Assembly (NCBI RefSeq): GCF_040717455.1
Contig: NZ_JBFEFH010000007.1
Span: forward strand, 186,001-250,000
Length of the DNA: 64,000 nt
Direction of reading: 5' to 3'
From: Tautonia sp040717455
GTDB taxonomy: Bacteria > Planctomycetota > Planctomycetia > Isosphaerales > Isosphaeraceae
Position 1 is the first letter of the stretch, and each line of letters opens with the position of its first letter. The position numbers were made by a program, and so were the translations under genes. Of this stretch, positions 56,918 to 64,000 are shown piece after piece. The notes beneath the pieces are model-generated. The model saw only the letters and a program-made list of their open reading frames with translations, was not told the origin of the DNA and searched no databases.

Positions 56918-57961
56918 TCAGAACTGGTCGGCACTGATGACTTCACCACCCTGGATCGTCTGCAAGGACCACCAGGTAAACGCGTTGATCGTGTCCTTCA
57001 CGAACCGAACGCTGCCATCACCCATGGTCATGTTCACGCCTCCCGGGTGCTGACTGCCGATCCGCCAGGCATAGCCAAGACCTCTCGGGTTGTTCACCGG
57101 CGGGTTGGCGGTGGGCCAGGGCGCATTCGGCAGCGAGTTGGGGGCATTTCCGCTGGTCGGCGGATAGACGGTCCCGTGACTCGACGTATGCGTCCCCGAT
57201 CCCCAGAAAGGACCGTAGAATTCGCTCACCTTCTCCTGCCTCGACTCGCCGATCATCACGGTGTTGCTCAGGCCATCCTTGACGTCGGCGAACTTCACGG
57301 AGAGGTCGGTGAAGAACATCCCCTGACGGGCCTTCAGGTTCGAAGGGGCGTTCTGCGGGCAATTGTATTCGGTGAACTCCGAGGCCATCATGACGAAGTT
57401 GCTGCGGCGGCCATCCTGCATGTAATACGGCACCGAGTTGGTCACCGTCCGCCTCACCCCCTCGATGTCCGACGGGCATTGGTAGACCGAAACCAAGCTG
57501 CCGACCACGGTGGTATTGACCGACTGGTCACCGATCAGCGTGGTGTTCGGCGTCGATGCTTGCCATCCGATCGAGTTCGACGAGGCCTGGCTGAAATTGT
57601 AAGCATCGAAGAGCGCGGTCTGCTCGATCAGGCCGAGGATCATCGTGAAGCCGGTCGTGTTCAAGACCGCGCCCTGGGGCGCGTTCGCCGTCGCCGGATA
57701 GGGGACGTTCGAGCAGGCCGAAGAGTTGAGCTTCACCGGCGGCAGCGCCCCATGAATGCTCTCATAGTTGTGCATTGCCAGGCCAATCTGCTTCATGTTG
57801 TTGACGCATTGCGAACGCCGGGCGGCTTCGCGAGCGGCCTGCACGGCCGGCAGCAGCAGGGCGATCAGGACGCCGATGATGGCGATGACAACCAGCAACT
57901 CGATCAGGGTGAACCCGCCTCGATTGCTCGAACGGGGATCGCGGGTCTCGGAATTGCGCAT
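56918..57961 (-). CDS. DUF1559 prepilin-like protein
   Basis: 347 residues. Type IV pilin/pseudopilin N terminus: GGFTLIELL followed by a hydrophobic helix (about 15-40), the prepilin peptidase and methylation site. DUF1559 continues with AAREAARRSQCVNNMKQIG and ends with the H-x9-DG motif region (QHPGGVNMTMGDGSVRF). These are the most expanded paralogues in planctomycete genomes; roles in surface structures or secretion are assumed but not proven. ATG at 57961 places the prepilin leader as MRNSETRDPRSSNRGG. First of a three-gene minus-strand set with two lipoproteins. Confidence 0.92.
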   Translation of the reverse strand: MRNSETRDPRSSNRGGFTLIELLVVIAIIGVLIALLLPAVQAAREAARRSQCVNNMKQIGLAMHNYESIHGALPPVKLNSSACSNVPYPATANAPQGAVLNTTGFTMILGLIEQTALFDAYNFSQASSNSIGWQASTPNTTLIGDQSVNTTVVGSLVSVYQCPSDIEGVRRTVTNSVPYYMQDGRRSNFVMMASEFTEYNCPQNAPSNLKARQGMFFTDLSVKFADVKDGLSNTVMIGESRQEKVSEFYGPFWGSGTHTSSHGTVYPPTSGNAPNSLPNAPWPTANPPVNNPRGLGYAWRIGSQHPGGVNMTMGDGSVRFVKDTINAFTWWSLQTIQGGEVISADQF

Positions 57962-58621
57962 TAGAGGATAGACTCCAGGAAATGAAAAAAGCGCGCGAGA
58001 ATCACTGCCAAATCCGGGGAAACGTCCCGCCACACCCCAGTTACGGAAGGGGAGCGTGAATCGAGATGAACCCTCAGATCAGAGTGAACGCCTGCTAGAG
58101 GACTGAAAGCCCTAGCATTCGTGGATCGAACAAGGCACGCCGGGAGAGAAGCATGCCGAAAGGCGATGGCAAAACCAGTCGGATCACAAAGCATGGGTGC
58201 CTATGAACGGCTCGACCCGACTTTGTTGAATCTCCGCGTGGTGAAATACGGTGTGCTGGCCGGTTGTCCTCTCAATGGAAGGTCATACCAGAAAAAAAAC
58301 AATCGACGGATCCGGATCTCTTGCGAATGGGAACTCAAATTCGAGAGTAGAAGCCCGGTTGAGAATTCGGACAATCCAATCGCTTGAGCGTGATTGAATT
58401 TCTCACGAGCCTGACGAACTGTCAACCATCATTTTTCACAATTGCGAGACCTGGCAGAGACATGGCGAGCAAAATCCGATTCATCAGCTCGAATTCTCAG
58501 GCTTTCGCCACACGTGCCCCGGTTCCAATGCGAATCAGTCGCACATCTGTCCCGATGACAGCGCAGCCCTGAAACGATAGACTCTGCTCTCACGACCAAA
58601 TTCGACACAGGACGAGACCTC
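57962..58621. other. Divergent intergenic region
   Basis: 660 bases between the DUF1559 gene and the monooxygenase-like gene. The section 58200-58560 is A+T-richer than usual and includes a run of eight A near 58293. Promoters for both neighbours should lie here. No gene, tRNA or riboswitch recognised. Confidence 0.5.
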
Positions 58622-58930
58622 ATGATCCACGTCATCGCCACCATCACCACCCACCCGGGACGACGCGCCGACCTGCTCACCGAGTTCGCCAAGATCCTCG
58701 AACCCGTCCGCGCCGAAGACGGTTGCATCGAATACGGCACCGCCGTCGACGCGAAGACCGACATCGCCGCGCAGATCCCCTTCCGCCCCGATGTCGTCAC
58801 CGTCGTCGAGAAGTGGGAGAGCCTCGACCACCTCAAGGCCCACCTCGACGCCCCCCACATGCACACCTTCCGCGACCGCGTGAAAAACATCGTCACCGAG
58901 ACCTCGCTGAGCATCCTCGAGTCCGCCTGA
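58622..58930 (+). CDS. ABM-domain protein (YgiN-like putative quinol monooxygenase)
   Basis: 102 residues, a single antibiotic-biosynthesis-monooxygenase ferredoxin-like domain: IHVIATITTHPG at the first strand, EDGCIEYGTAVD and VVTVVEKWESLDHLKAHL. The family forms dimers and includes cofactor-free oxygenases acting on quinols, heme-degrading relatives and many uncharacterised stress proteins. Length is typical. No partner gene is adjacent; the next gene lies 334 bases away beyond a strong hairpin. A simple guess is detoxification of quinones or aldehydes. Confidence 0.85.
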   Translation: MIHVIATITTHPGRRADLLTEFAKILEPVRAEDGCIEYGTAVDAKTDIAAQIPFRPDVVTVVEKWESLDHLKAHLDAPHMHTFRDRVKNIVTETSLSILESA

Positions 58931-59264
58931 CTCATCACGACTCCGGCCACCCCCCTCCCGACCGCGCAAACCTCCCATTCCCCCAGGGGCTCCGGGCTGT
59001 GGCCGGCCGCTCCGGCGCCCCCTCGGCCCCGGAGCGGCCGGCATCGGTCGGAGCGACCCAGGACCAGGACGAGCCTCCCGGTCCCGTCGCCCCCAGGTTC
59101 TCGGGTTCGCGCGGCGGGACTCGCCGGTTAAACTCGGCGAAGCACTGGGGCGTTGCGTCACCGCGCATTGTTCCAAAGAAGGAGTCGGACGGACCCGAAT
59201 TCGATCGAATCCAGGCCTTCGAACGCGAACCAACCCCACACTCCGCGACCAGGGAGGGAACCCG
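58931..59264. other. Intergenic region with a strong hairpin
   Basis: 334 bases between the ABM gene and the ParA gene. Apart from the hairpin at 59002-59042 it holds the ParA promoter and nothing else recognised. Confidence 0.5.
59002..59042. repeat. 14-bp perfect inverted repeat
   Basis: GCCGGCCGCTCCGG at 59002-59015 pairs perfectly with CCGGAGCGGCCGGC at 59029-59042 around a 13-base loop. It sits about 70 bases after the ABM gene stop. Without a T run it may be a factor-dependent terminator, an RNA-stabilising hairpin or a REP-like unit. Confidence 0.6.
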
Positions 59265-60188
59265 ATGACGCGCCGGATCGCGGTCTTGAACCAGAAGGGG
59301 GGCGTGGGCAAGACGACCACGACCGTCAACCTCGCCGCCGCCCTCGCCAACGAAGGGCACCGGACCTTGGTGCTCGACCTCGACCCGCAGGCCCATGCCA
59401 CCTTGCATCTCGGCCTGATGCCCGGCCGATCGGGGCCGTCTCTCTATGACGTCCTGACCCAGGGACTCCCCCTGAAGGACGTCCGCCGCCAGGTCGCCGA
59501 CAACCTGTTCATCTGCGGCAGCCACATCGACCTGGCCGCCGCCGAGGTCGAGCTGATCGGCACCGTCGGCCGCGAGGTCATCCTCCGCGACCTCCTCGCC
59601 GCCGACGAGGCCGACGACGCCCCCTACGACTTCGTCCTCATGGACTGCCCCCCCTCGCTCGGCATCCTCACCCTCAATGCCCTCTGCGCCGCTCAAGAGG
59701 TGTTCATCCCCCTGCAGGCCCACTTCCTCGCCCTGCACGGCCTCTCGAAGCTCCTGGAGACGATCCACCTCGTCTCGAAGCGGGTCAACCGCGACCTTCG
59801 CGTCTCCGGCGTCGTCCTCTGCCTGTACGACTCCGGCACCCGCCTCGGCGCCGAGGTGATCGACGACCTCGAACGCTTCTTCGAGGCCCGGCGCCAGGCC
59901 AGCTCCCCCTGGTCCGACGCCCAGATCTTCAGGTCCCGCATCCGCCGCAACATCCGCCTGGCCGAGTGCCCCAGCTTCGGGCAGTCCATCTTCCAGTACG
60001 CCCCTTCCAGCCGAGGAGCGGCCGACTACTCCTCGCTCGCCTCCGAAATCCAGGGCCGCCCCCCCACCGGCACCTGGGCCTCGACCACGTCCACCGCCTC
60101 CACCCCCGAACCCGACTCCGACGGCGAACTGCCCGCCGTCGCCCGTCCCGCTCACCTCGACGAACCCTCCTCCGCCCCGGCCGCCTGA
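59265..60188 (+). CDS. ParA-family ATPase
   Basis: 307 residues. Deviant Walker A KGGVGKTT (10-17) with the signature Lys, Walker A' LVLDLDPQAHAT, and Walker B FVLMDCPPSLG. The C-terminal 50 residues are a low-complexity Thr/Ser/Pro tail. GGAGGG lies just before the ATG. No parB, centromere-like repeats or chromosome-partition genes are adjacent, so it may position a cell-envelope complex or protein cargo rather than DNA, although a chromosomal Soj with ParB elsewhere cannot be excluded. Confidence 0.9.
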   Translation: MTRRIAVLNQKGGVGKTTTTVNLAAALANEGHRTLVLDLDPQAHATLHLGLMPGRSGPSLYDVLTQGLPLKDVRRQVADNLFICGSHIDLAAAEVELIGTVGREVILRDLLAADEADDAPYDFVLMDCPPSLGILTLNALCAAQEVFIPLQAHFLALHGLSKLLETIHLVSKRVNRDLRVSGVVLCLYDSGTRLGAEVIDDLERFFEARRQASSPWSDAQIFRSRIRRNIRLAECPSFGQSIFQYAPSSRGAADYSSLASEIQGRPPTGTWASTTSTASTPEPDSDGELPAVARPAHLDEPSSAPAA

Positions 60189-60220
60189 CCCGTCGCTCCC
60201 CCTCGAGAAGACCGCCTCAA

Positions 60221-60290
60221 CCCTCGCCCCCACTTGCGGGGCAGAGGGTGTCAGATTCAGCCCTCGCCCCCGCGTGCGGGGGAGAGGGTG
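60221..60290. repeat. Two direct copies of a 30-base palindromic repeat
   Basis: Units at 60221-60250 and 60261-60290, spaced 40 bases apart, each starting CCCTCGCCCC and ending in AGAGGGTG around a TGCGGGG core. Each unit is itself an inverted repeat (CCCTC-GCCCC against GGGG-AGAGGG). This is a REP-like intergenic element; the sequence after the second copy (GGCCGCAGGCCGGGTGAGGGG) continues the palindromic character. Confidence 0.7.
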
Positions 60291-60454
60291 GCCGCAGGCC
60301 GGGTGAGGGGGTCCGCGGCCCGATCAATCCGCCACGGACAGCCAACTCCTCATTCGTGATCGCCCACCGAGCGTCGTTCAGGTCGTGGTCGACCCCGCCC
60401 CGCTCGGGCCGCTCCCTCGACACCCTTCCGCCCCCTTCGAGCCTGGCCCTCTCC

Positions 60455-61435
60455 ATGCGCTGGATCGGCATCGACGAGGCCGGATACGGCCCCAATCTCG
60501 GCCCCCTGGTCATGACCGCCGTCGTCGCCGAGGGGCCGGACGACGCCCGCCCCGACCCCTGGCTCGACTGCCCCGGCACCGTCTGCCGATCGGGGATCCG
60601 CGACGCCCGCCTCTGGATCGACGATTCCAAACGCCTTTATCGCCAGGGCGTCGGCCTCGACCGGCTCGACGCCGCCGCCTTCGCCGCGATCGACGCCGCC
60701 GGGCTCCCGCTCCCCGGCGACTTCCGATCACTCCTCAGCACGCTCGGCGTCCATCCCGACCGCGAGGGGGAGCTGCTCCCCTGGCTGCCGGTCGGCCGCG
60801 ATTGCCCCGTGCCTCACCCCGCGTCCGCCGCCCGAGTAGCAACGGCCATCCGGCTCCGCCCCTTCGCCTCGGCTCCCTGGCGGATCGTCGCCCTCCGCAG
60901 CGTCATCCTCGGCCCGTCCCGGTTCAACCGGCGGCTGGCCGACCTCGGATCGAAGGCCCTCGTCCACTTCTCCGCCTTCGCCGAGCTGCTCGGCTGGGCC
61001 TGGGACCTCGCCGCCGACGGCACCCCCACCGTCGTTCGCGGCGACAAGCACGGCGGCCGCCACTTCTACGCCGACTTGCTCCGCTCCTCCCTGCCCCCGT
61101 TCACCACCTCCATCACCCCCGGCCCCGAAGGCCCCGCCCTCAGCCGCTATCACATTCGCTCCGATGCTGATGCGAGCACCCCTCGCCGATCCCTCACCCT
61201 CGACCTTCTCCCCCGCGCCGACGCCGACGACGCCCTCGTCTCCCTCGCCTCGATCCTCAGCAAGCTCCTCCGCGAATACTGGATGAGTTGCTTCAACGCC
61301 TACTGGGCCGCACTCGTCCCCGGCCTCAAGCCCTCGGCCGGCTACCCCGTCGACGCCTCACGCTTCCGCCGCGACCTGCTCGCCCACCTGCCAGACCCCG
61401 ACCCGCCCGCCACCTCCTGGTGGCGATTGAAATAA
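60455..61435 (+). CDS. Divergent RNase HII-like protein
   Basis: 326 residues. The N terminus GIDEAGYGPNLGPLV (5-19) matches the RNase HII motif I with Asp7-Glu8; DDSKRL (56-61) matches the DSKKL element; a later VRGDKHGGR (about 195) and ADDALVSLASILSK (about 257-270) correspond to the third and fourth carboxylate regions, where normal enzymes have a KGD-x-SIAAASIxAK block. It is about 120 residues longer than RNase HII, with an insert at about 70-185. It may remove RNA from hybrids or have shifted function. The ATG at 60455 begins exactly at the motif; the upstream frame is Pro/Arg noise. Confidence 0.78.
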   Translation: MRWIGIDEAGYGPNLGPLVMTAVVAEGPDDARPDPWLDCPGTVCRSGIRDARLWIDDSKRLYRQGVGLDRLDAAAFAAIDAAGLPLPGDFRSLLSTLGVHPDREGELLPWLPVGRDCPVPHPASAARVATAIRLRPFASAPWRIVALRSVILGPSRFNRRLADLGSKALVHFSAFAELLGWAWDLAADGTPTVVRGDKHGGRHFYADLLRSSLPPFTTSITPGPEGPALSRYHIRSDADASTPRRSLTLDLLPRADADDALVSLASILSKLLREYWMSCFNAYWAALVPGLKPSAGYPVDASRFRRDLLAHLPDPDPPATSWWRLK

Positions 61436-61462
61436 TCTCAACTTATTCACGACAACATAAGC

Positions 61463-61503
61463 AAAAACGGGACGATCGCGCCACAAAGGCCCCGATCGTC
61501 CCG
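61463..61503 (-). terminator. Intrinsic terminator of the sialate O-acetylesterase gene
   Basis: Perfect 11-bp inverted repeat CGGGACGATCG / CGATCGTCCCG (61468-61478 and 61493-61503) with a 14-base loop, followed on the minus strand by five T (A at 61463-61467). It lies 34 bases after the minus-strand gene stop. On the plus strand no T run follows, so it serves mainly the minus transcript. Confidence 0.85.
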
Positions 61504-61536
61504 CGGTGCTCCGTTCGGCAACCACCAACCCGGCTG

Positions 61537-62964
61537 TTACCGAACCGTGATCCCCGGCCACGAGTCGGTCCGGAAGGGGGAGGCGGGCAGGTCCGCGCCG
61601 TTCCAGAGGTTCACCACCGGGTAATCGTCCCACCCGAAGCGGACGGCGACCGGATGATCGACCTCGGGGCTGGAGACGACGATCGTCTCCTCGTCCACGA
61701 TCTCGGCCTCGGCGTTGACGAACTTCTGGTCCTCCCCGGCGATCGTGAAGCCGGTCAACGACCCGTCCTTGGCCACCAGGCCGCCGTCGGCGTGGTCAAA
61801 CTTCAAGGTCGCCTTGCCGCCGGCGAACGAGGCCGAGCGGAGGGTCGGCCCGGAGTAGGGGATGTCCTTGCCGTACTCCAGCGCCAGGGCCGCCAGCGCC
61901 AGCCGCTGACCGACCGGCTCCTTGGCCTTCGGGTGGATGTCGTCTTCCTCCCCCACGTCGGTGATCACGGCCATCGCCACGTTGCGCAGGACCTGGGTCG
62001 CCAGCAGTTGGGCCTCGCGCAGTTCGGCCCAGTCGCTCGGCCCCGGCTCGGTCCGGATCGCCCTGAACGGCGCCAGTTGCACCAGCAGGAACGGGAAATC
62101 TCCCTGGCCGAAGGCGTCTCGCCAGTTCTCGATCATCGTCGGGAACAGCGTGCGATACTCAAAAGCCTGCCCCGCGTTCGATTCCCCCTGGTACCAGATC
62201 GCCCCGGCGATGCCGTAGGGGACGATCGGGTGGATCATCGCGTTGTAGAGCCAGCCCGGCCGGTGCGACTCGCGCGGGTTCTCCGGCCGGTCGAGGATCC
62301 CCTTCAGGTACGGGTGCGCGGCCAGGGCGGCCGTATCGGTCCAGGCCTCGGCCGGGGTGCCGCCGAAGTTCGTGCTGATCAGGCCGACCGGCACGCCCAG
62401 CTCCTTGCGGAGCATCTTGCCGAAGTGGTACGCCACGGCCGAGAAGCCGGGGATCGTCTCCGGGCTCGAGGCCGACCAGGAAACGTCGACCGTGTCCTGG
62501 GGCTCGCCCGTCCCGACCCGGGGCACGGTCAGCAGGCGGAGCTGATCGTCCTCCGACCCGGCGATCACCTCGTCCGGGTTGGCGCTCTGGCTCACGGCCC
62601 ACTGCATGTTCGACTGCCCGGAGCAGACCCAGACCTCGCCGACGAGCACATTCTCAATCGTCACCGAGTCGTCACCGCTGGCGATCGTCAGGGTGCCGCC
62701 GTCGCCTCCGGCCTCCAGGTCGTTCAGAGTGGCCATCCAGGTTCCATCGTCGCCGGCGGTCGCGGTCGCCTCCTGGTCGCGGAAGCTCACCGTCACCTCG
62801 GCCCCGGGGTCGGCCGTCCCCCAGATGGGGACCGTGGTGCCTTGTTGCAGCACCATGCCGTCCGAGAAGATCGGGTTCGGCGTCACCTCGGCGACGGCCG
62901 GCATCGCCGCGGCCATCCCCACCGCCACCACGGCGGCAAACCACCTGCTCTTGCGGAGAGTCAT
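61537..62964 (-). CDS. Exported sialate O-acetylesterase-like protein
   Basis: 475 residues with an N-terminal signal peptide (MTLRKSRWFAAVVAVGMAAA, cleavage after AVA). SGNH/SASA-type esterase: nucleophile Ser118 in CSGQSNM, a GGTPAEAW block, IWYQGESN with the oxyanion residues, and the DIHPKAK catalytic Asp-His pair at about 344-350. The N-terminal beta domain (about 35-105) is the usual companion. It removes O-acetyl groups from sialic acid or plant polysaccharides in the periplasm; planctomycetes use such enzymes on complex glycans. Has a strong intrinsic terminator. Confidence 0.92.
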   Translation of the reverse strand: MTLRKSRWFAAVVAVGMAAAMPAVAEVTPNPIFSDGMVLQQGTTVPIWGTADPGAEVTVSFRDQEATATAGDDGTWMATLNDLEAGGDGGTLTIASGDDSVTIENVLVGEVWVCSGQSNMQWAVSQSANPDEVIAGSEDDQLRLLTVPRVGTGEPQDTVDVSWSASSPETIPGFSAVAYHFGKMLRKELGVPVGLISTNFGGTPAEAWTDTAALAAHPYLKGILDRPENPRESHRPGWLYNAMIHPIVPYGIAGAIWYQGESNAGQAFEYRTLFPTMIENWRDAFGQGDFPFLLVQLAPFRAIRTEPGPSDWAELREAQLLATQVLRNVAMAVITDVGEEDDIHPKAKEPVGQRLALAALALEYGKDIPYSGPTLRSASFAGGKATLKFDHADGGLVAKDGSLTGFTIAGEDQKFVNAEAEIVDEETIVVSSPEVDHPVAVRFGWDDYPVVNLWNGADLPASPFRTDSWPGITVR

Positions 62965-63264
62965 CGATCAATCGCTCCTGTTGGCGCTCGCGTTGCGAAA
63001 TCGAAGGGCCATCCTCCTCCCGACCGGTCAGTCGGAAGGAGCATTCGGCGATCATACTCCCCGATCCTTCCCGTCGCCACGCTCCAGAATCCGGCGGATG
63101 CACCAAGGGATTGTGTCATCGACACGACACCGCTCCCGCACCGCCGTCGAGCCACTGGGGAGCGAGAAACGTCTCTCCCCCTCCGTTCTCCGCGTCTCCG
63201 CGTCTCCACGCGCGGTCCCCTCTCCCCGTCCCCTGATGCCCCCAATCCGGCATCTTGCCCGTGC
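62965..63264. other. Intergenic region upstream of the esterase
   Basis: 300 bases, presumably with the esterase promoter and the 3' end of the pseudouridine synthase transcript. A direct run GTCTCCGCGTCTCC-type repeat occurs at about 63185-63210. No gene recognised. Confidence 0.5.
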
Positions 63265-64000
63265 TCAACCGATCGCCCGATGCTCCCGCAACGCCTGCAA
63301 AACCGCCTGCATGTCCTCCGGCACCGGCGACACCAGCTCCATCGGCTCCTCCGTCTTCGGGTGGATCAGCGAGAGCCGATGCGCATGCAAGGCCTGCCGG
63401 CCGATCAACACCCGATCCGCGTCGGGAGCCTCGGGGCCGATCAAGTCGCCCATCGTCAGCCTGTCCCGCCCCGAGTACAGCTTATCGGCCACGATCGGGC
63501 AGCCGACGTGCGTCAAGTGCACCCGGATCTGATGCGTCCGGCCCGTCTTCGGCTCGCACAGGATCAACGCATACCCCCGGAATCGCTCCAGCACCTTGTA
63601 GAACGTCCGGGCGACCTTCCCGCCGTCCTCCGGCCTCCGGATCGCCATCTTCTCCCGATGCGTCGGGTGATGGCCGATCAGCTTGTCGATATAATCACTA
63701 TCCCGCTCCGGCGACCCCGACACGATCGCCAGGTACTGCTTCCGGATCGTCCGGTCCTCGAACTGCTTGGCCAGGTGCGTGTGCGACCGATCCGCCTTGG
63801 CAATCAAGATCAGGCCCGACGTATCCCGGTCGAGTCGGTGCACGATCCCCGGCCTCAGCTCCCCCGAGACGCTCGACAATCGATCGAGATGATGCTGCAA
63901 GGCGTTGACCAGGGTCCCCGACCAGTTCCCCTTCGCCGGGTGCACCACCATGTTCGGCGCCTTGTCCACCACCGCCATCGTGTCATCTTCATAGATGAAG
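63265..64000 (-). CDS. RluA-family RNA pseudouridine synthase, 5' end cut
   Basis: At least 245 residues; the frame stays open to the window end, where FIYEDDT precedes the first in-window Met, matching the usual strand before the KPxG-type motif, so the N terminus (often an S4 domain) lies outside. The catalytic motif HRLDRDTSG holds the essential Asp. Further on KQYLAIV, GRTHQIRVHL and HAHRLSL are all typical of RluA/RluC/RluD. It converts uridine to pseudouridine in rRNA or tRNA; RluD-type action on helix 69 of 23S rRNA is plausible but cannot be settled. Confidence 0.92.
   Translation of the reverse strand, partial: FIYEDDTMAVVDKAPNMVVHPAKGNWSGTLVNALQHHLDRLSSVSGELRPGIVHRLDRDTSGLILIAKADRSHTHLAKQFEDRTIRKQYLAIVSGSPERDSDYIDKLIGHHPTHREKMAIRRPEDGGKVARTFYKVLERFRGYALILCEPKTGRTHQIRVHLTHVGCPIVADKLYSGRDRLTMGDLIGPEAPDADRVLIGRQALHAHRLSLIHPKTEEPMELVSPVPEDMQAVLQALREHRAIG

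Overview
The window comes from a very GC-rich bacterium that I place in the Planctomycetota, most likely the Isosphaeraceae branch. This rests on gene content rather than on any search. It carries a DUF1549/DUF1553 cytochrome next to a DUF1501 protein, a DUF1559 prepilin-like protein with small carboxypeptidase-regulatory-like lipoproteins, a Pirellula/Verrucomicrobium-type heme-binding domain at the end of a sugar-dehydrogenase-like protein, a DUF5690 transporter and twin-arginine Gfo/Idh/MocA proteins. All of these are habitual in planctomycetes. Most long reading frames opposite the annotated genes are artefacts of the base composition.

Left part (1-15 kb). A membrane-anchored sigma-54 activator (cut by the window edge) converges on a hybrid histidine kinase. 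A plus-strand run of housekeeping genes follows: a lipoyl-like protein without the lipoyl lysine, a NUDIX hydrolase, thymidylate kinase overlapping DNA polymerase III delta', an SDR, and glycerol-3-phosphate dehydrogenase. A large secreted sugar dehydrogenase-cytochrome fusion with three heme motifs comes next.

Centre (15.3-33.6 kb). This is the most interesting part: a single minus-strand operon of nine tightly packed genes. Two iterative type I synthase subunits head it. Subunit A is NMO(degenerate)-NMO-KS-AT-ACP-KR and has the LGIDSIKR carrier motif typical of PUFA-synthase carriers. Subunit B is KS(Cys to Ser)-AT-DH-phosphopantetheinyl transferase. They are followed by a free acyl carrier protein, an alpha/beta hydrolase, an SDR, two tandem zinc-ribbon methyltransferases and an FtsX/MacB-type ABC permease plus ATPase. 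Together the set carries the domains for chain extension, keto-reduction, dehydration, enoyl reduction, carrier activation, probable release, tailoring and export. I infer that it makes a specialised lipid or polyketide that is delivered to or through the envelope.

Right part (34-64 kb). After two lipoproteins, an S49-peptidase lipoprotein and an epimerase comes a divergent phosphonate-catabolism locus: phosphonoacetaldehyde hydrolase, an FAD amine oxidoreductase, an HD protein, a zinc alcohol dehydrogenase and a DUF5690 transporter, with no phnW. Next are the DUF1549/1553-DUF1501 pair, a Gfo/Idh/MocA gene lying between tRNA-Ser(TGA) and a direct-repeat fragment of that tRNA's 3' part, a Y-family polymerase, an M50 protease coupled to an HNH protein, a Na/Ca exchanger, the DUF1559/lipoprotein group, a lone ParA, an RNase HII-like protein, a sialate O-acetylesterase with a clear intrinsic terminator, and a truncated RluA-family pseudouridine synthase.

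Start sites were picked from Shine-Dalgarno spacing, stop/start overlaps and domain boundaries. Domain limits are approximate. No CRISPR array, transposase, integrase or rRNA gene was seen.
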